Below, one piece after another: positions 1-13,000 of a stretch of 64,000 nucleotides of DNA. Both the position numbers and the translations under genes were made by a program. This DNA comes from Allacma fusca (Eukaryota; Arthropoda; Collembola; Symphypleona; Sminthuridae): NCBI GenBank assembly GCA_947179485.1, contig OX359250.1, positions 44,303,450 through 44,367,449 of the forward strand, written 5' to 3'. Within the stretch, counting starts at the first letter, position 1; every line of letters begins with the position of its first letter. Under the pieces are notes generated by a model. That model made no database searches. It was given only the letters and a program-made list of their open reading frames with translations, and had not been told where the DNA came from.

Positions 1-309
1 GTGCATCTTTTATTTACTGAACGTATGAAGGCCTGTTTACCTAAAGTGTAAACCTGTCCTGGTTGATCGATGAAGTTCAGTCGGGAAGAGCAACAGCGTT
101 AAAGTTTTTATTGCCTTCCACATCTGCTTTTCAAAATGGTTTAATTCGTAAAATTTTCACACGTCGTAATATTTTTTAGACTGACGATTGTATTCAGCAA
201 GATCAATGTTGATTCCTGTTACATGTTTGACATTAGCACTATTTAATCAAGCAGGTTCTTGTACCTGGTTAGAACATTATATATGTGTATACGGCGGAAC
301 TAGAAACAA

Positions 310-322
310 CCCCCCCCCCCCC
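310..322. repeat. Poly-C tract
   Basis: A run of 13 C residues. A similar 11-C run at 6438-6448 lies inside one copy of the dispersed repeat. Such runs are prone to length errors in assemblies. Confidence 0.9.
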
Positions 323-559
323 GAAATGTGACGTCAAGTTATGAATTGATTCAAAAAGTTGCCAACCTTACATCACATTTTTTACTCCTCTTGCAGTAAT
401 TTTCAACTTGGGATAATGAATAAGATGTTAACTGCTAACACATCTCCATAAAATTTACTACAAACTCAGTGTCTTCACATCAACGCCATTTTATTAGAAA
501 AACAACGACATGACAAATTACATAGTAGTAACCAAAACATCTCCTGCATGTCTCACTTT

Positions 560-870
560 CCTCCTGTAGGGTGAATTTTCTTACAAGCTTGTTCTCTATG
601 TTAATCCATCATGTCCACAACTCTCAAGAGAGGGCGTATCATATTACTAACTGGAAAGCCCACAAAATTTTCTACACCCGAGAGACAAAAAATAATATTG
701 AAAAAAATTTGTCTGCCAATGATAAAAATGTTAATTTTGAAATCCTCAAAAATTCAGACTTTATTTCACATTTGACACCAGACATTCTCCCAGATCAATC
801 AATCAAGTATCAAGCTAGTATCTCAGACAAAAATTTGTTGTAAACCAGGCGAATCAAATATTTTATTAGT
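560..870 (+). repeat. Dispersed repeat, copy A
   Basis: This shares collinear blocks with 6230-6527: CTGGAAAG followed by CCACAAAATTT, then TTAATTTTGAAATCCT, then GACTTT with TTCAC, and at the end CAGACAAAAATTT with GATCAAATA-like sequence. The blocks keep order and approximate spacing, so the two are diverged copies of one interspersed repeat. A 90-codon open frame here (571-843) shows residue similarity to one in copy B only because the DNA is related. I do not call it a gene. No terminal repeats or target duplication could be defined. Confidence 0.55.
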
Positions 871-3800
871 CACTCTCTTATACGGGTCAGACGGTCATGA
901 CTCTGGTCAACCTGTACATTATTGTCGATACCAAAAGTCGGTACACAAGGACGAACAAAATATTGAACAAACTATATGAAAAGTAATATTTACACAAAAA
1001 TTATTTACCTTTACTACTGTATTCATCTGTAGCTACATTGGGATAGGGCAAAGCTTTTTGAAAGTCTCTTTAAGCCGCACTACTTAAAGCCTAGACCTCA
1101 CGTTTAGATAAAGTGACATGTTATAAAAAAAACTGATGCACGCGTTTTAATTACCAACGTATATCTTTTGATTCTCATAAATCACATTGAACATACGGTC
1201 ATAATCCTTATAAAACGGGGATGAACTTGGCTTGATAAGGTAGGGTTAATATTTGATAAAACTATTTAAAAGCTACCTTGACCACATGGCATGGACATGA
1301 TTTGAACTTCTATCATTTTAGTTCAGCTTTTAGCTTTAACATTTTAATTTAAGACATTCCCATATTTCGTTCCACCTTCCCCAATTTACAGTGAAATATT
1401 TGTACGCTCGGATTCCTCTACTGAAATTAGATAGGAGCTGTTCCGATTAGTATACATTTCAAAGTTGCAAACTATCCTCCCTGACAATTATGGATGTTAA
1501 CTACACACAGCTGGTGGGAATTCATACATTTCAGTGTCAAATGGATTGAACCTGTCAACCACTGCAGTCACTACAGAGAGTAAACGAAATTATAAACTAA
1601 ATAGAAAGACATTTATAACGAGTGAGAAATGAATGACTCTTTACGGCTGATAAGTTTACAAATCAAAATTGAATGAGCTTTTCACTTCTGTGGAAAGACG
1701 CCTTAATCTGACAACTTTATTACATTAACTGTGAATCTCATAAATAGTTAAGAATTGCTAGATGTTCTCCGCAACACTCTCTCAATTTCACACGCTTATC
1801 TTCATTAAGAAACTAAATATTTCTTACAAATCTCTCAGGACACAATCAAACCTTTGTTGCTTCTTAAACGTATGAGCAAATCAAATGATGACAACGATAT
1901 TTAGTTGTCATAACCGGATCAATGTCAGTAATTATTACTATTTAAAATTATTATTTCTTCAAGGGAAGCCAATAGTCATATATATTTGTAGAACCGCTTT
2001 AGACATTCCCAAGTCCTGAGAATTCATTAAGTTTGGCTGCAGATTACAGATCATTCAATTTTTAGTAAAACTCACTCAATATCATCCCGCAGTGATAATG
2101 CTGACTTCACAAATGTTCAAGTGCACGCAAGCAAATTTTATTTTGGTGTACATATTCCAAGTTTCCAAGGAAAATGTAGGGATTTTATTACGATGTTTTA
2201 GTAATTCCGGTAATACATACAGAACATATATTTACTTAGCAATATCAATCAGAGCTTCAATGACCAAGTTATAATTATATATACAATTATCCGACAGATT
2301 CTGTATTGAAATTGACTGTTGAGGCTGAGTTGGATTATCTGACTTGGTTTTTTGTTCGAATGTTTGCAATGCTAAATAAAATGACTTCAAACGAACGGAG
2401 CTTACAGAAACAGAAAAATGTAATTTTATTGAAGCTGAAGAATGTCGGCTAGTTGGCACGTTCCTGTACACAGTACATCACAATGCACATTTTGGGTGGT
2501 TGGAATACACGTGCTGCTATTTAAGTCGGAAGTCAGAGTGGATGAGCATCTGGTGGCAATGAAAACACATCACTTTGTTTGGGATCCACCCCAAATTTAT
2601 TTAACAGGACATTTTATTTTGCCTTACTCGATCCCATTCACTTAACACAATCTTTAAGGAGCATAAATTATTAAATTTTCTTAAGCTTCTGCTGTGATAA
2701 GGAAATATTTTTATGTTTTGCTATATTCTACATATGACGTCAATGGCTATGTAGCCATCCGTAATTTCTTATAGTATCCATATAAAGTTGGATATTTCAT
2801 ATGTTAAATCGGGGTCTATCAAACATTTCATTCCATTTTCTGTTTTTTTTTTTTTTCCACCATTGGATGACTCAAAGTTGGTCCAATCTATGCCCGAAAT
2901 GATTGCTTCACATTAATTTGGTAGTAAAAAAGAAATGAGGAGCGTATTGATCTGGGAAATATATTTATTTTAGCTGTCATTTTAATTTATGTTCTCCATG
3001 CGACCTAGGATGAACTTCCACAGGGTTATTTACATACGTGTAGATATATCCATATAATACTGAAACAGTGTGTGTACCAATACACGGCACGAAAGTAACC
3101 AAGTAACCACCCTTTGGGATGTAGACGCTGACAGAGCAGTTTGCATAATTGTTTACTGAAGAGTCTGACAGCTCTATGGGAGAAATAAATGGGTGTGGAA
3201 ATGAGAAATAAAATCAGGGCATTCCCCGGACCGTGAAGGAAAAGCTGGGAAGGGAACAATCCAATGACTCAACATTGCAATGGAATTAATGAGGACGAGA
3301 GGGGTAAGATACGTACAACTGAAACCCTGACATTCAGCAAATTTCGTAAGATAATCTGCTGGCATTCACACATATTATAATATTTCCCTAATTACAATTT
3401 ATGGTTAGAGAGATACGGAAACAAATGTCAAAGTCTCCTTTCCCCTAATGAATGGATTTCCCTGCTAATTGTACGCTATGCAAAAACTAAAATACAATAA
3501 TTAAATTTATACCTACATCTGTAGATACATGTACATTTGAGGAACTATACACACATTTTTCTGAAAACCTGGCTCCCCAAAATATATTTCCAGACAGGGT
3601 TGCTGTAAATTGTCTCTGGGACGACTCGGACGAGGACATTTACTAGATCTGTGCCAGGGATGTAAATAGTGTGAGTGGTAAGTACTGTATTCCAAAATCA
3701 TGGATAGGGATTAACAATGAGAACTAATTATTGATATTTTATTTGGAGTTGGGACTCCTCCATTGGGACTCTATACGCCTCTCGTACATCATTTCAGTCA

Positions 3801-6229
3801 TAAATTTTAGGGAGGGCGGTCAAGAATGTGTGAGTGCAATTATATTAATGAGTACCAGCTGGCTCGACTCGGAAGGATCAAAATATTACGTGCCAAATAC
3901 CTTTGTCCTTTGAAATGGTCCCTAAAAATTTCCCTACCAATTTATAACTCCCTACACCCATACATATAATTAGGGAAGGTATGTCTGTCTCCCAAGTACA
4001 CATTTCTGAAGATGTGGATACTCACTTTTGTAGTAGGATTAGCCCAAGTATGTGCCATTGAGCACTCATCAACTCTACATATGTGAGATAATACGATATC
4101 ATCCAAATAATTTTGACTGCTTTTCTCTAATAACTCTTTCATAAAGTCTCTCGGGAATTCAAAAAAAAAAAAAAAAGCGAGAAATGAGCTTTACTCCCTC
4201 GGAAAGTATATCCAGTGGAAAATGACGGGACATTTTTGACTCACGCTAATTTGTCGTATTTTTCCAGGGAGTATATATTTGCTCACAGTTCCATTTGCAA
4301 TATCAACAACCCGCCTTAATCTGCCCGGCTGGAAATAACGGGGAATTTTGGCAGGGAGATTGGGTATATGATTTTGACGGTGAAACCGGATCTAATAATT
4401 GTTCCTTCATTGAATTAATCAACTGTCATTTGTCCTTACGGCCGTCTGACATTTCCATCCCGTTTTTATCTATTTTTATCAAAGCAGGAGCTATGGATTA
4501 ACCCGCTCCCTAATTATTTTTGGTTACGTCCCTTATTCATGCTGCTCTGAAAGCGTCAATTACACATTCCGTACCTACCTATGGATGGGATGAAAATTAC
4601 ACATATGCCAGTGAGTGGGAGAGGCAGAGCCAAGGTCGGGATTTCACTAATTATATACATATAATGACAGTTGGGATCTGAATTGCTCTTCCCAGTCCCT
4701 CACGGGCATCTTTACCATCAGTTTTAAGCTTCAGAAGGAAGATCAGGGGGGGAAATTCTTATTCTGATAGTTCCTCAGAAGAAACCCAATCATTTTTTTT
4801 TGAGTCCTTATTTTAAGTGGATTAATAATATTGTAAATTGTATTAATCAGTTGGAAACATAATAATAGTTACATATTAGATTTTTTAAAGGATGTAAATA
4901 ATATTTATAAAATTGTATCGTGTCCTATGTGTTGTATTTCCGCCTCAGCATTCTAATAATTGTAAGTCTCTGGAGTTGACGTCATGTGTGGACATGTTAA
5001 GTCAATCAGAAGTTCAGCCAAAAGTTGTGTTCCAAATCAGTCAAAAACATTCACTCAATTATTACATTGACTCAAGTACTAAATTGAATCATCAATAAGT
5101 ACTTCAGCTCCTTTGACTCTCCCTGGACAACATGTAAGGATACATATTTTTTCCTCAAGTGAATCTTATGGAGTGGGAATGAAACATGCTCATTTGGAAT
5201 CACGTAATTTTTTTTTTTGTAGATATTACCTCACTACTGTTTTCCCTACTGTTTATTGATTACTTGGAGGAAATATTGATGGTTCATTTTTGTTCATGTA
5301 CACAGACTGCTGATTGAATGAAATATCAACAAGGTGTAGTAATATCTAATTATCCTGAGAGTTGTTGTCAAACCCATCCCATGATTATAGCATGATGGTG
5401 GCAAATGATGGATGGTACATTTATATGTACTCACTAGTTGGCTAATTACAATTCACAAGCATATATTTCGACCCATTGTTTAGTACACGAGGAGATGACA
5501 GGTAAAGAGTAAGTGAAATGTCTCTTGACTGTGTTGTGTATTTTAGAACCGCATAAACCACAAGTTCATTTAATTTTGCATGTAGATTATTGTATTGTAT
5601 TTAAACTTGTGAGGAGTAATGGGTAACTTATTTTTATGGCAGTGTGGTGACAAGACATTAATTTTGCTTGTAACTTGTAAGACTATTATGTGACTACTTG
5701 CCCTCAACTGCAACCAAAGTATCGATTTTATTTGCATGCAGGACCGTGGACTCAGTATTTGAAAGGCTATGGACAGGGTGACCTGAATCATTTCCCTGCC
5801 CCCTTCAAGCCCACATCAAGGAGGGGCGAGATTTGATTTACCTACATTCTATAAATTCTTTATCCCAAATTGTCTAAAATTGACTTCCTTGACCTGGATC
5901 CATTTTGGGGTCACAGGGGTAACGAACCTGCACTTTTTTTAGGGTTTCAACAGCATTGTCAATCCCCACACCATATATTTTTAAAAAGTCAAAAATATTG
6001 TTCCTGGCGACAACGCTTCGAAACCACTAATTGTATTACATTCGAATTAATCATTAACAATTTGTTACAACCTCAGTGCTTGGGAATATTTTTCCAATGG
6101 TTGTGCCTCGCATGAAAAACGTTCAACGCAGTCATTAATTTTCCCTCGACAGATCCAAAAAACCAAATTTCTACAATGATCAGATGTTTATGCTAAAATG
6201 TATGATCAGAAATTCCTCACTTTCATTCC

Positions 6230-6527
6230 TGAGACTGAATTTTCCCCCACCTGGCTCCCTACTTTTACCCATCGTGCCCAGAATTCTGGAAGGAGGGACC
6301 CATCAGGTAGCCCTCTGGAAAGGCCACAAAATTTCCTACAAACAAGCCTCAAAACGTGTTCTTGAATGCATATTGTGTCCGATTAAATATTTAATTTTGA
6401 AATCCTTCCTAAACTCCGACTTTGCTTCACTTTCGTGCCCCCCCCCCCAAATATTGACTCAGGTCAATGAACTGAACTTTACGGAATCCAGACAAAATTT
6501 TCTTCAAACCTGGCTGATCAAATAATT
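6230..6527 (+). repeat. Dispersed repeat, copy B
   Basis: Second copy of the repeat at 560-870, with the same ordered blocks and an internal 11-C run at 6438-6448. It ends in AAACCTGGCTGATCAAATA, which matches the AAACCAGGCGAATCAAATA end of copy A. The open frame 6184-6525 lies on it and is probably fortuitous. Confidence 0.55.
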
Positions 6528-8277
6528 ACGTTCCTACGTCAAATACGACTCCATCTCTCCTGTGAGCTAGAGGGGAAGCAAATGATTCTAGATCCCCTGC
6601 ACACAGAAGGAATGGCATGAATTTAGCATTGGAGTCAATGAAGCTAATGAAGGAGTTCCATTCAGTTTGTAATAAATGCTTGTCACATAATCCCTTCAGC
6701 CTTACATATTTTCTCAAGTTCTATAACACACAGCTTCTTCATACAGCTACTGAGGTAAAATTATGTTAGCCACATGCAGTAGTTGCATACTTATCACGAC
6801 TCACTTATCATTTATATCCATTCCTAACGCATTGACAAAAGTTGAAATTGAATAACGCTATTTTTGTAGCTTACTTTCAACGACTCCCATTTGCTTGTTA
6901 CGCTGTAGTAGACGCATAACCTGCGGTTCATTGTGTGTATACACGATCATTCATGCTTCATTAAAAATCAGAAGTGATATAGTTAAAGAGTACTACAGGG
7001 TTCTGTAATGAGCAATTCCTGGCCGGTGCTCCTAGTTAGGACCTGTGTAAGAACTCCATGTATGTGTGTAGTCATTGTCAGTCATTGTTTTATCGCAGGA
7101 ACATACATACAGATATAACCAGACGGAACAACACTCTGTGTACAAAAGAACTGGTGCTCACTTGTTATGGTTCTTGTATCTTGGTTTGCATGGCAGATTA
7201 AACTGCAGTAACCCATTATTTCACTTATGAAATCAGCAGTATCACTGCGTTATAATCTCCCTACAGAGACTCAGGGAAACCTGTCAATATTTGGTTGCCG
7301 GAGTCTTTTTATTTTTATCTGAAAATTCCCATAAGCCCAAGTATATAAATGTTTACATTTGAGCCACCATATCAGAATGTTATTTTGCATAATTGGATTC
7401 ACAACACACATCCCACTGATATCTTTGAGCTGTAATCTCAAGAGTCTCAGATAATGGGGGAAATAATACGAAAGAGGATTCTTCCCCTGTGGCAAAAAAA
7501 AAGCCCTCTCAAAAATTGAATCCTACTGGGAATTAAGAATGGAGATTTATCATTTAAAGGAAACATGTTAATACATTTTCGTCACGAGCATTTAATTTCA
7601 CACGCCCTTCCAACCTTCAATGGGATTTTTTGGTAATAATCCACAATTACAATGGCAGGCATGAAATTAAATTTTAACTCAGGTCCGCTCTCGCTTGATT
7701 AATCACTCAAAACTCATCCTCATCGAAGGAGGCCTACCTTAAAGCCGCTTATGCTCCGTTTTTTTCCAGGCCTCAGTAATTTACTCAATTTCCCCAATAG
7801 CTTCATCCTTCTAGACATGATAATGGATCTATGTACACACACATATGTACTGTTGAGAAGTGAAATGGCACAGTTTTGCTATTGTGTAGCACTAGATAGT
7901 AATAATAAATTGTTACTGCTCTTAGTTTTATTTGAAGACAGTGAAATTATTTTATTTAGCTATTTTTTGTCATTTTTAAGTTATTTGACAATAGCAAAAG
8001 TATTGAATATTACTTTCATAGTAATAATTATTATTGTAATGCAAGTATTATGAAATGTATTAGTACATTGATCTGGTTAAGATGCAATGATGACTAACGC
8101 TTGTAACAGAATGCATTAAGACACGGAACTCTTAACATCTCAGCAAATACTCTTGTTAATCTTTAGAATAGTAATTCTTGTATTCGGACAAGTCAATTAC
8201 TAAATTACATGAGCAATAATTATTGTTAACTTTCATACAAAATCAAACTACGTCGGGATTTTAGTATTTATCAGTCG

Positions 8278-8316
8278 CACACACCTCAACATGTAGTATA
8301 CATGTTGAGGTGTGTG
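8278..8316. repeat. Perfect 18-bp-arm palindrome
   Basis: The left arm at 8278-8295 (CACACACCTCAACATGTA) is the exact reverse complement of the right arm at 8299-8316, with a 3-nt spacer GTA. It could extrude as a cruciform or be transcribed as a hairpin. No transposon ends or coding region explain it. Confidence 0.9.
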
Positions 8317-9680
8317 TGTATAATTAGCTACGTTAAGATCTTCCGCACACCTGTGCCTATGGACGAGCCCCAAAGTTTCTTATTTTATTTACGGAGGATG
8401 ATCATCCATAACTCCTGAAATATGAGGCGGTATTTCCATCCCTCCCAAGATATAGATTCTTGTGCAAAAAAAGAGGTTTTAATAACCTTGCATTTTCCCG
8501 CCTCAAATTTATTGTGTCAAATACAAGTAGGTTAGACGTCCGATGGGCTAATGTTCCTGAATGGTGTTAATAAGTGTGTGAGTCAGTTGGTAAGAGGTGG
8601 AAAGATAGATTTATTAAAGTCATATTTTTTGGCACAAGCCTTCCCTAATCTGACGGTTGAGGAGACAAAAGACTTTAAAATATCATGTAAAAACCCAACG
8701 ATACACTTTCCCGCAGAAGTTTTGCGAAGCAATTGTTTCATAATTTATTACCCCGGGTCCTTCGTCTTTTTTTAAAATGTTCCGAAGATTAATCTCCCAT
8801 CATTAGGCTCCAATACGCTAAGTTTATTTTGACTCTCCACGAGCCTTGGGTAGACTTGCTTAGAAAAGCCTCAGGAATGAAATTTATAGCAGTAGATATG
8901 TAATATCAAGCTGTAAAAATTACTCTAGAGCTCCTAGTATATAGGATTATACACAGTAACTATAGTCTGTATATCCCTGTGTACGTTACACACGATGAAG
9001 TATTTAGTAGTTTAGAGGATCGATTGACTATTATCTTTTCCCTGTCGATATTTCTATTAAAATGTCATATGTATACATATGTATATGTAGGAGTTGTTGA
9101 ATAAGGACGAGGGCTGAATTGAAGCAATCAGAAAGTTACAGGAAATTGAGAGACTGGGACTCATTGTCCTATGCATTTACCCGAAAGGAAGGAAAGAGTT
9201 GTGGAATAGTAAAGAGTTTTCTGTGGGACGGGTTGTAGGGCCTTCCCATCTGGGAGATACATAAGTGCAACAAAGTTGTCTTTTTGCGGTACTCCTAACA
9301 GACTACTGCCAGTCTTCAGTCAGCAGCTTTGACTCTGGGGTGTCCCATGTAGTTGTTGTTGCTATATAGTCAGACGGAGCATTTGCGTGCAAGCAGTTTA
9401 GGAAAGCACATGCAAGAGGAGACGACAGTATCTGTCTAAATGGACCTATTTGCATTCTCCTCACAGTAGTATATTCCCTCTTTGAATAAATCCTAGTGAT
9501 AATTGCCTTGTGACTACAGGATTGTGAAGCTTGCTCAACCCTCCTGGACACTCCTAAATTTGTCTTCAGGTAAATCTATTTTGAGCGAGTTGGAGGAGGA
9601 CGCGAGAAATCACGTCCAAGCGATAATAGAACACTTGTTACAAAATTCTTTCGTCCTGTCATTTTAGCACTGTGCGCCTC

Positions 9681-9685
<5 letters not shown>

Positions 9686-9727
<42 letters not shown>
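9686..9727. repeat. (GA)21 microsatellite upstream of the 5'-nucleotidase gene
   Basis: About 21 uninterrupted GA dinucleotides end roughly 295 bp before the start codon at 10023. GA tracts bind GAGA-type factors in some arthropod promoters. A promoter role here is inference from position only. A TCAGTTGG initiator-like site lies near 9987. Confidence 0.85.
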
Positions 9728-9731
<4 letters not shown>

Positions 9732-10022
9732 AAAAATTAACAGAATGGGAGGTGTAATTTGAGTGGATTTACATTTTATTTTCCAGTTGTGTAGCATCAA
9801 CCATGAGACTCAGGTCTCAAGAGCCTCAAGACTGTGTAAAAACCAACGTGAGAGAATAATTAATTCAAGTGAGTTCATTTATTTCTTGCAGATTACGTGC
9901 TGGGAGATACTAGAGTTGTAGAGGATACGACGAGGAATAAATTAGAGTGTGTGTACAGACAGACGTGCAAAAGACTCGAGAGCTTGTCAGTTGGGTGACT
10001 ATCCCTGTTATAGTGAGGGAAA

Positions 10023-13000
10023 ATGTGGCGGCAAAAGGATCCCGTCTCCGCACTTTTAGCACTCTCATTTTTAGTTACGTTTTTCTCGAGCTGGCTGGCC
10101 ATAGCCCTGGCAAAGGATCTCACGTTAACTATTCTACATACGAATGATGTTCACTCCAGATTTTTGCAAACTAGTAAATTCAGTGGGTCGTGTTCGGATG
10201 AAGATGCCGCCAGTAAGAAATGTTATGGGGGATTTGCTCGATTACATTACAAGGTAATTCCTTCCATTCTGTCCTGGATATTATTTGTGTGTGGCTATAA
10301 TTTTTAAAGAGGAACATTTATTTTACACATAGTATTTCTAAATAACTCGAATCTCTTGGAAGTGTGTCTCTTTTGATCTAAAGCTTTTTGCATAGTGGGA
10401 TTTCTGATCCTATGACTTCCGCTACTGTAAAAATCCACGCAGCAGGCGTATTTACTTTTAACTATTGACAAGGGTGCAATTCTGAGAGACTGCTGATCTG
10501 AACTGTGATTGACGTTTTTTGTGATATGAGTAGTTCGGAGTCTGGCGTAGCCCAGATTTGTTCCAATGCAATAATTGTTCAATTCTCTGCAAGAGTCATT
10601 TTCTGTAGAGTCGTCCTTAAAAGCCAGTCAAAGCCACTTTTGTATTATTATACTCGAATATTTTTCGCACAACACATGCTCATCCGCCACAGTCGCGTCT
10701 CACACACTCGCCTCTGTCAATAGCCTGTAATTTCTCCCAGTTTGGTTCCTCAACTATTTCACGTAATTATTTACAGCCCACATATAATTATCTGTGCAGT
10801 TTACATAGTCACATGAATACTTGTTTTGATTTCCTATATCCGGTGGAGCTGGAGGAGTGGGCATGTGTTCAAAAAGGCTAGGTTTGCAGTTCGTCAGAAG
10901 GAACAGTTTATTAAGTAAATGTTAGCTGAATATGAGTTGTCATTAAATAATTCCTATTTGTTTCCCCCCTTCATCCTGGACTACTGTATACTTTATTACG
11001 TGATGACTCCTTCCCTCAAAGTTCCTGGCTAACATAATCAACCGCACATTAGTAAATCATTGCAGGAGTTTCCAACGTGAATATAGCCTCTTGAAAAAAC
11101 CTGCGCATCAGTGAGTGGTCACCTATGCATGGGAACGGCAAGAAGGTCAGGCAAACTGGAGAATTAATTGTATAAAGTTTATCACACATGTGCAATAATT
11201 ACAATAAATACCATATGCGTTAGGTCACTGGCCAAAAGTAGGAGTTAGTCAGAGAAAATATATTGAGTGTATTTTCTACACGTACTTTTTACCCCTTATG
11301 CAATTCTCTTCCCTATCAATTTAAGTGCATTGTTGGTCCTATCATGGAATCGTGATTTAATGGTGAAATTAATGAGTAAATAGGTCCCTTTCACATTTGA
11401 CTGTATTTTTAAGTAACGTGTATGTCCTTTTGATGGAGTGTCAGGCTTGATTGTGTAGTTTATGTGATTTCTATAATGTATGCTCCGCACAATCCTGAGA
11501 GCTGCCCAATTCCTGGTTATGAGTTGTTCATTATTATTAAAAATTATCGTGTCTAATGTGCCCTCATATACTGAGACTCACATTACTTATTGTTAGTAAT
11601 TATTACCTATATGTAGGAATAGTTCTGCAAGTCCCTCACAAATGAGTTTTGGCCCTCCCCAACACTGTCAGACTCTATAGAGACGAAGCACATTCATAGG
11701 TTTCAGATTCATAGGAGCCTCTAAGATAATATGAGTGCATGTATGTATATGGGGCTATTGAAGGGTTTATTTTTATGAACACTGCACAAGTGTAAATTGT
11801 AAATTATGGGCAATTACGTAATATGTTCAGAGTACCAAGGCACCTTTTCCTCCCCATAACTTGAAATAATGATTACGTGCCGTCCATAGGTTGTAGAAGG
11901 AAATGAGCTAGGAATTACTTAATATCCTAATTTTGAAGCAAATCCTACTTCTGATTTTCTCAAATGGCTTCCCTGACCTAGGGAAATAAGTGTGGCTTCA
12001 AAGGTGAAGTCATCTTTCCAACTCAGGTTTTTCGAAGGAAATTGAAGTTAACTATGACTAATTAAATATTACATATACCTAATTATACTTAAAACATTTT
12101 TAGGAATAATATTTCCATCCCTATTAGAGTAGACCGTAAACCGTAGCCACAAAACAGGATCCAAGCTAACAATAAAAACTGCAGAAATGGTTTTGGAAAA
12201 TTGTCCTTCAAATAGACCGATAAAAAGTTTCGCGTGTGATGACCAAATTTTTCAAAATACAGCAACAACCTCGGAAAAAACCTATATCTTTGCAGCTCAC
12301 TCATTATTTTCATTTACAAGTCAATATTTCCATCAAATTGACTCTTATTGTTTCTAGTACTCAACGTAGTAGCCTAGAGCCAATGGTTCAATGAAAATTT
12401 TAAAGAATTTCTTCCATACAAGGTCGACATTGTTTCGCTCGTAAGGGCATAGTCCCAATAAACCAATCTACAGTAATTTCTCTTTTTCGAAATAAATTTG
12501 ATGGTGATTTACATTCTTGGCCCCTGAACTTGAAAATGCTGAGGTTGCCAAAGACAAATTATAAGTTTTCTACTGAATGAGCGAATGAAATAGTCTATAG
12601 CTGCCTGATCCTCCATGAGTTAAGGGGTAGGGGAGAGAATAACCTTTAAAAGCAACTTCTCAAAAATGTTTCTCGTTGGGAGTGCCCTGTGGATTTTATT
12701 TTCACAAAAACCAGCGGGCTCTACTTAATCTCCGCGTATAAAGATTTAATGTGGTTTTGAAGCAGTTTTCCCTAACATTTTATTTCTTTGGGTTTTGTAA
12801 ACACTTCATGGACAAGTTTTAATTGAAATAGGGAAAAAATATGGGACAGTATTCCTGGGAACATTTAAACATACAATTTGGCCAGCAGAATAGTAAGCCG
12901 GAGATTAAAACAGGATAGCTCCTTAGATATGGTCGCATGCATACTTGTCTTTATGTGCAATGAAGTTTCTATTACGACATTAAAACCTAATGTAATTAAA

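Larger units (their letters stand above)
1..9685. other. Gene-poor left flank with dispersed repeats
   Basis: I see no convincing exon on either strand. Open frames are short, AT-biased and lack plausible flanking splice sites or recognisable domains. The stretch holds a 13-C run near 310, an 11-C run near 6438, two copies of an old dispersed repeat (about 560-870 and 6230-6527), a palindrome at 8278-8316 and many A/T homopolymers. It may contain distal regulatory DNA for the 5'-nucleotidase gene to the right, but nothing in the sequence shows this. Confidence 0.6.

Noticed and set aside
7751-8053. 100-codon hydrophobic plus-strand frame
   Set aside because: AT-rich, Leu/Ile/Phe-biased translation typical of random AT-rich DNA; no start context or splice support.
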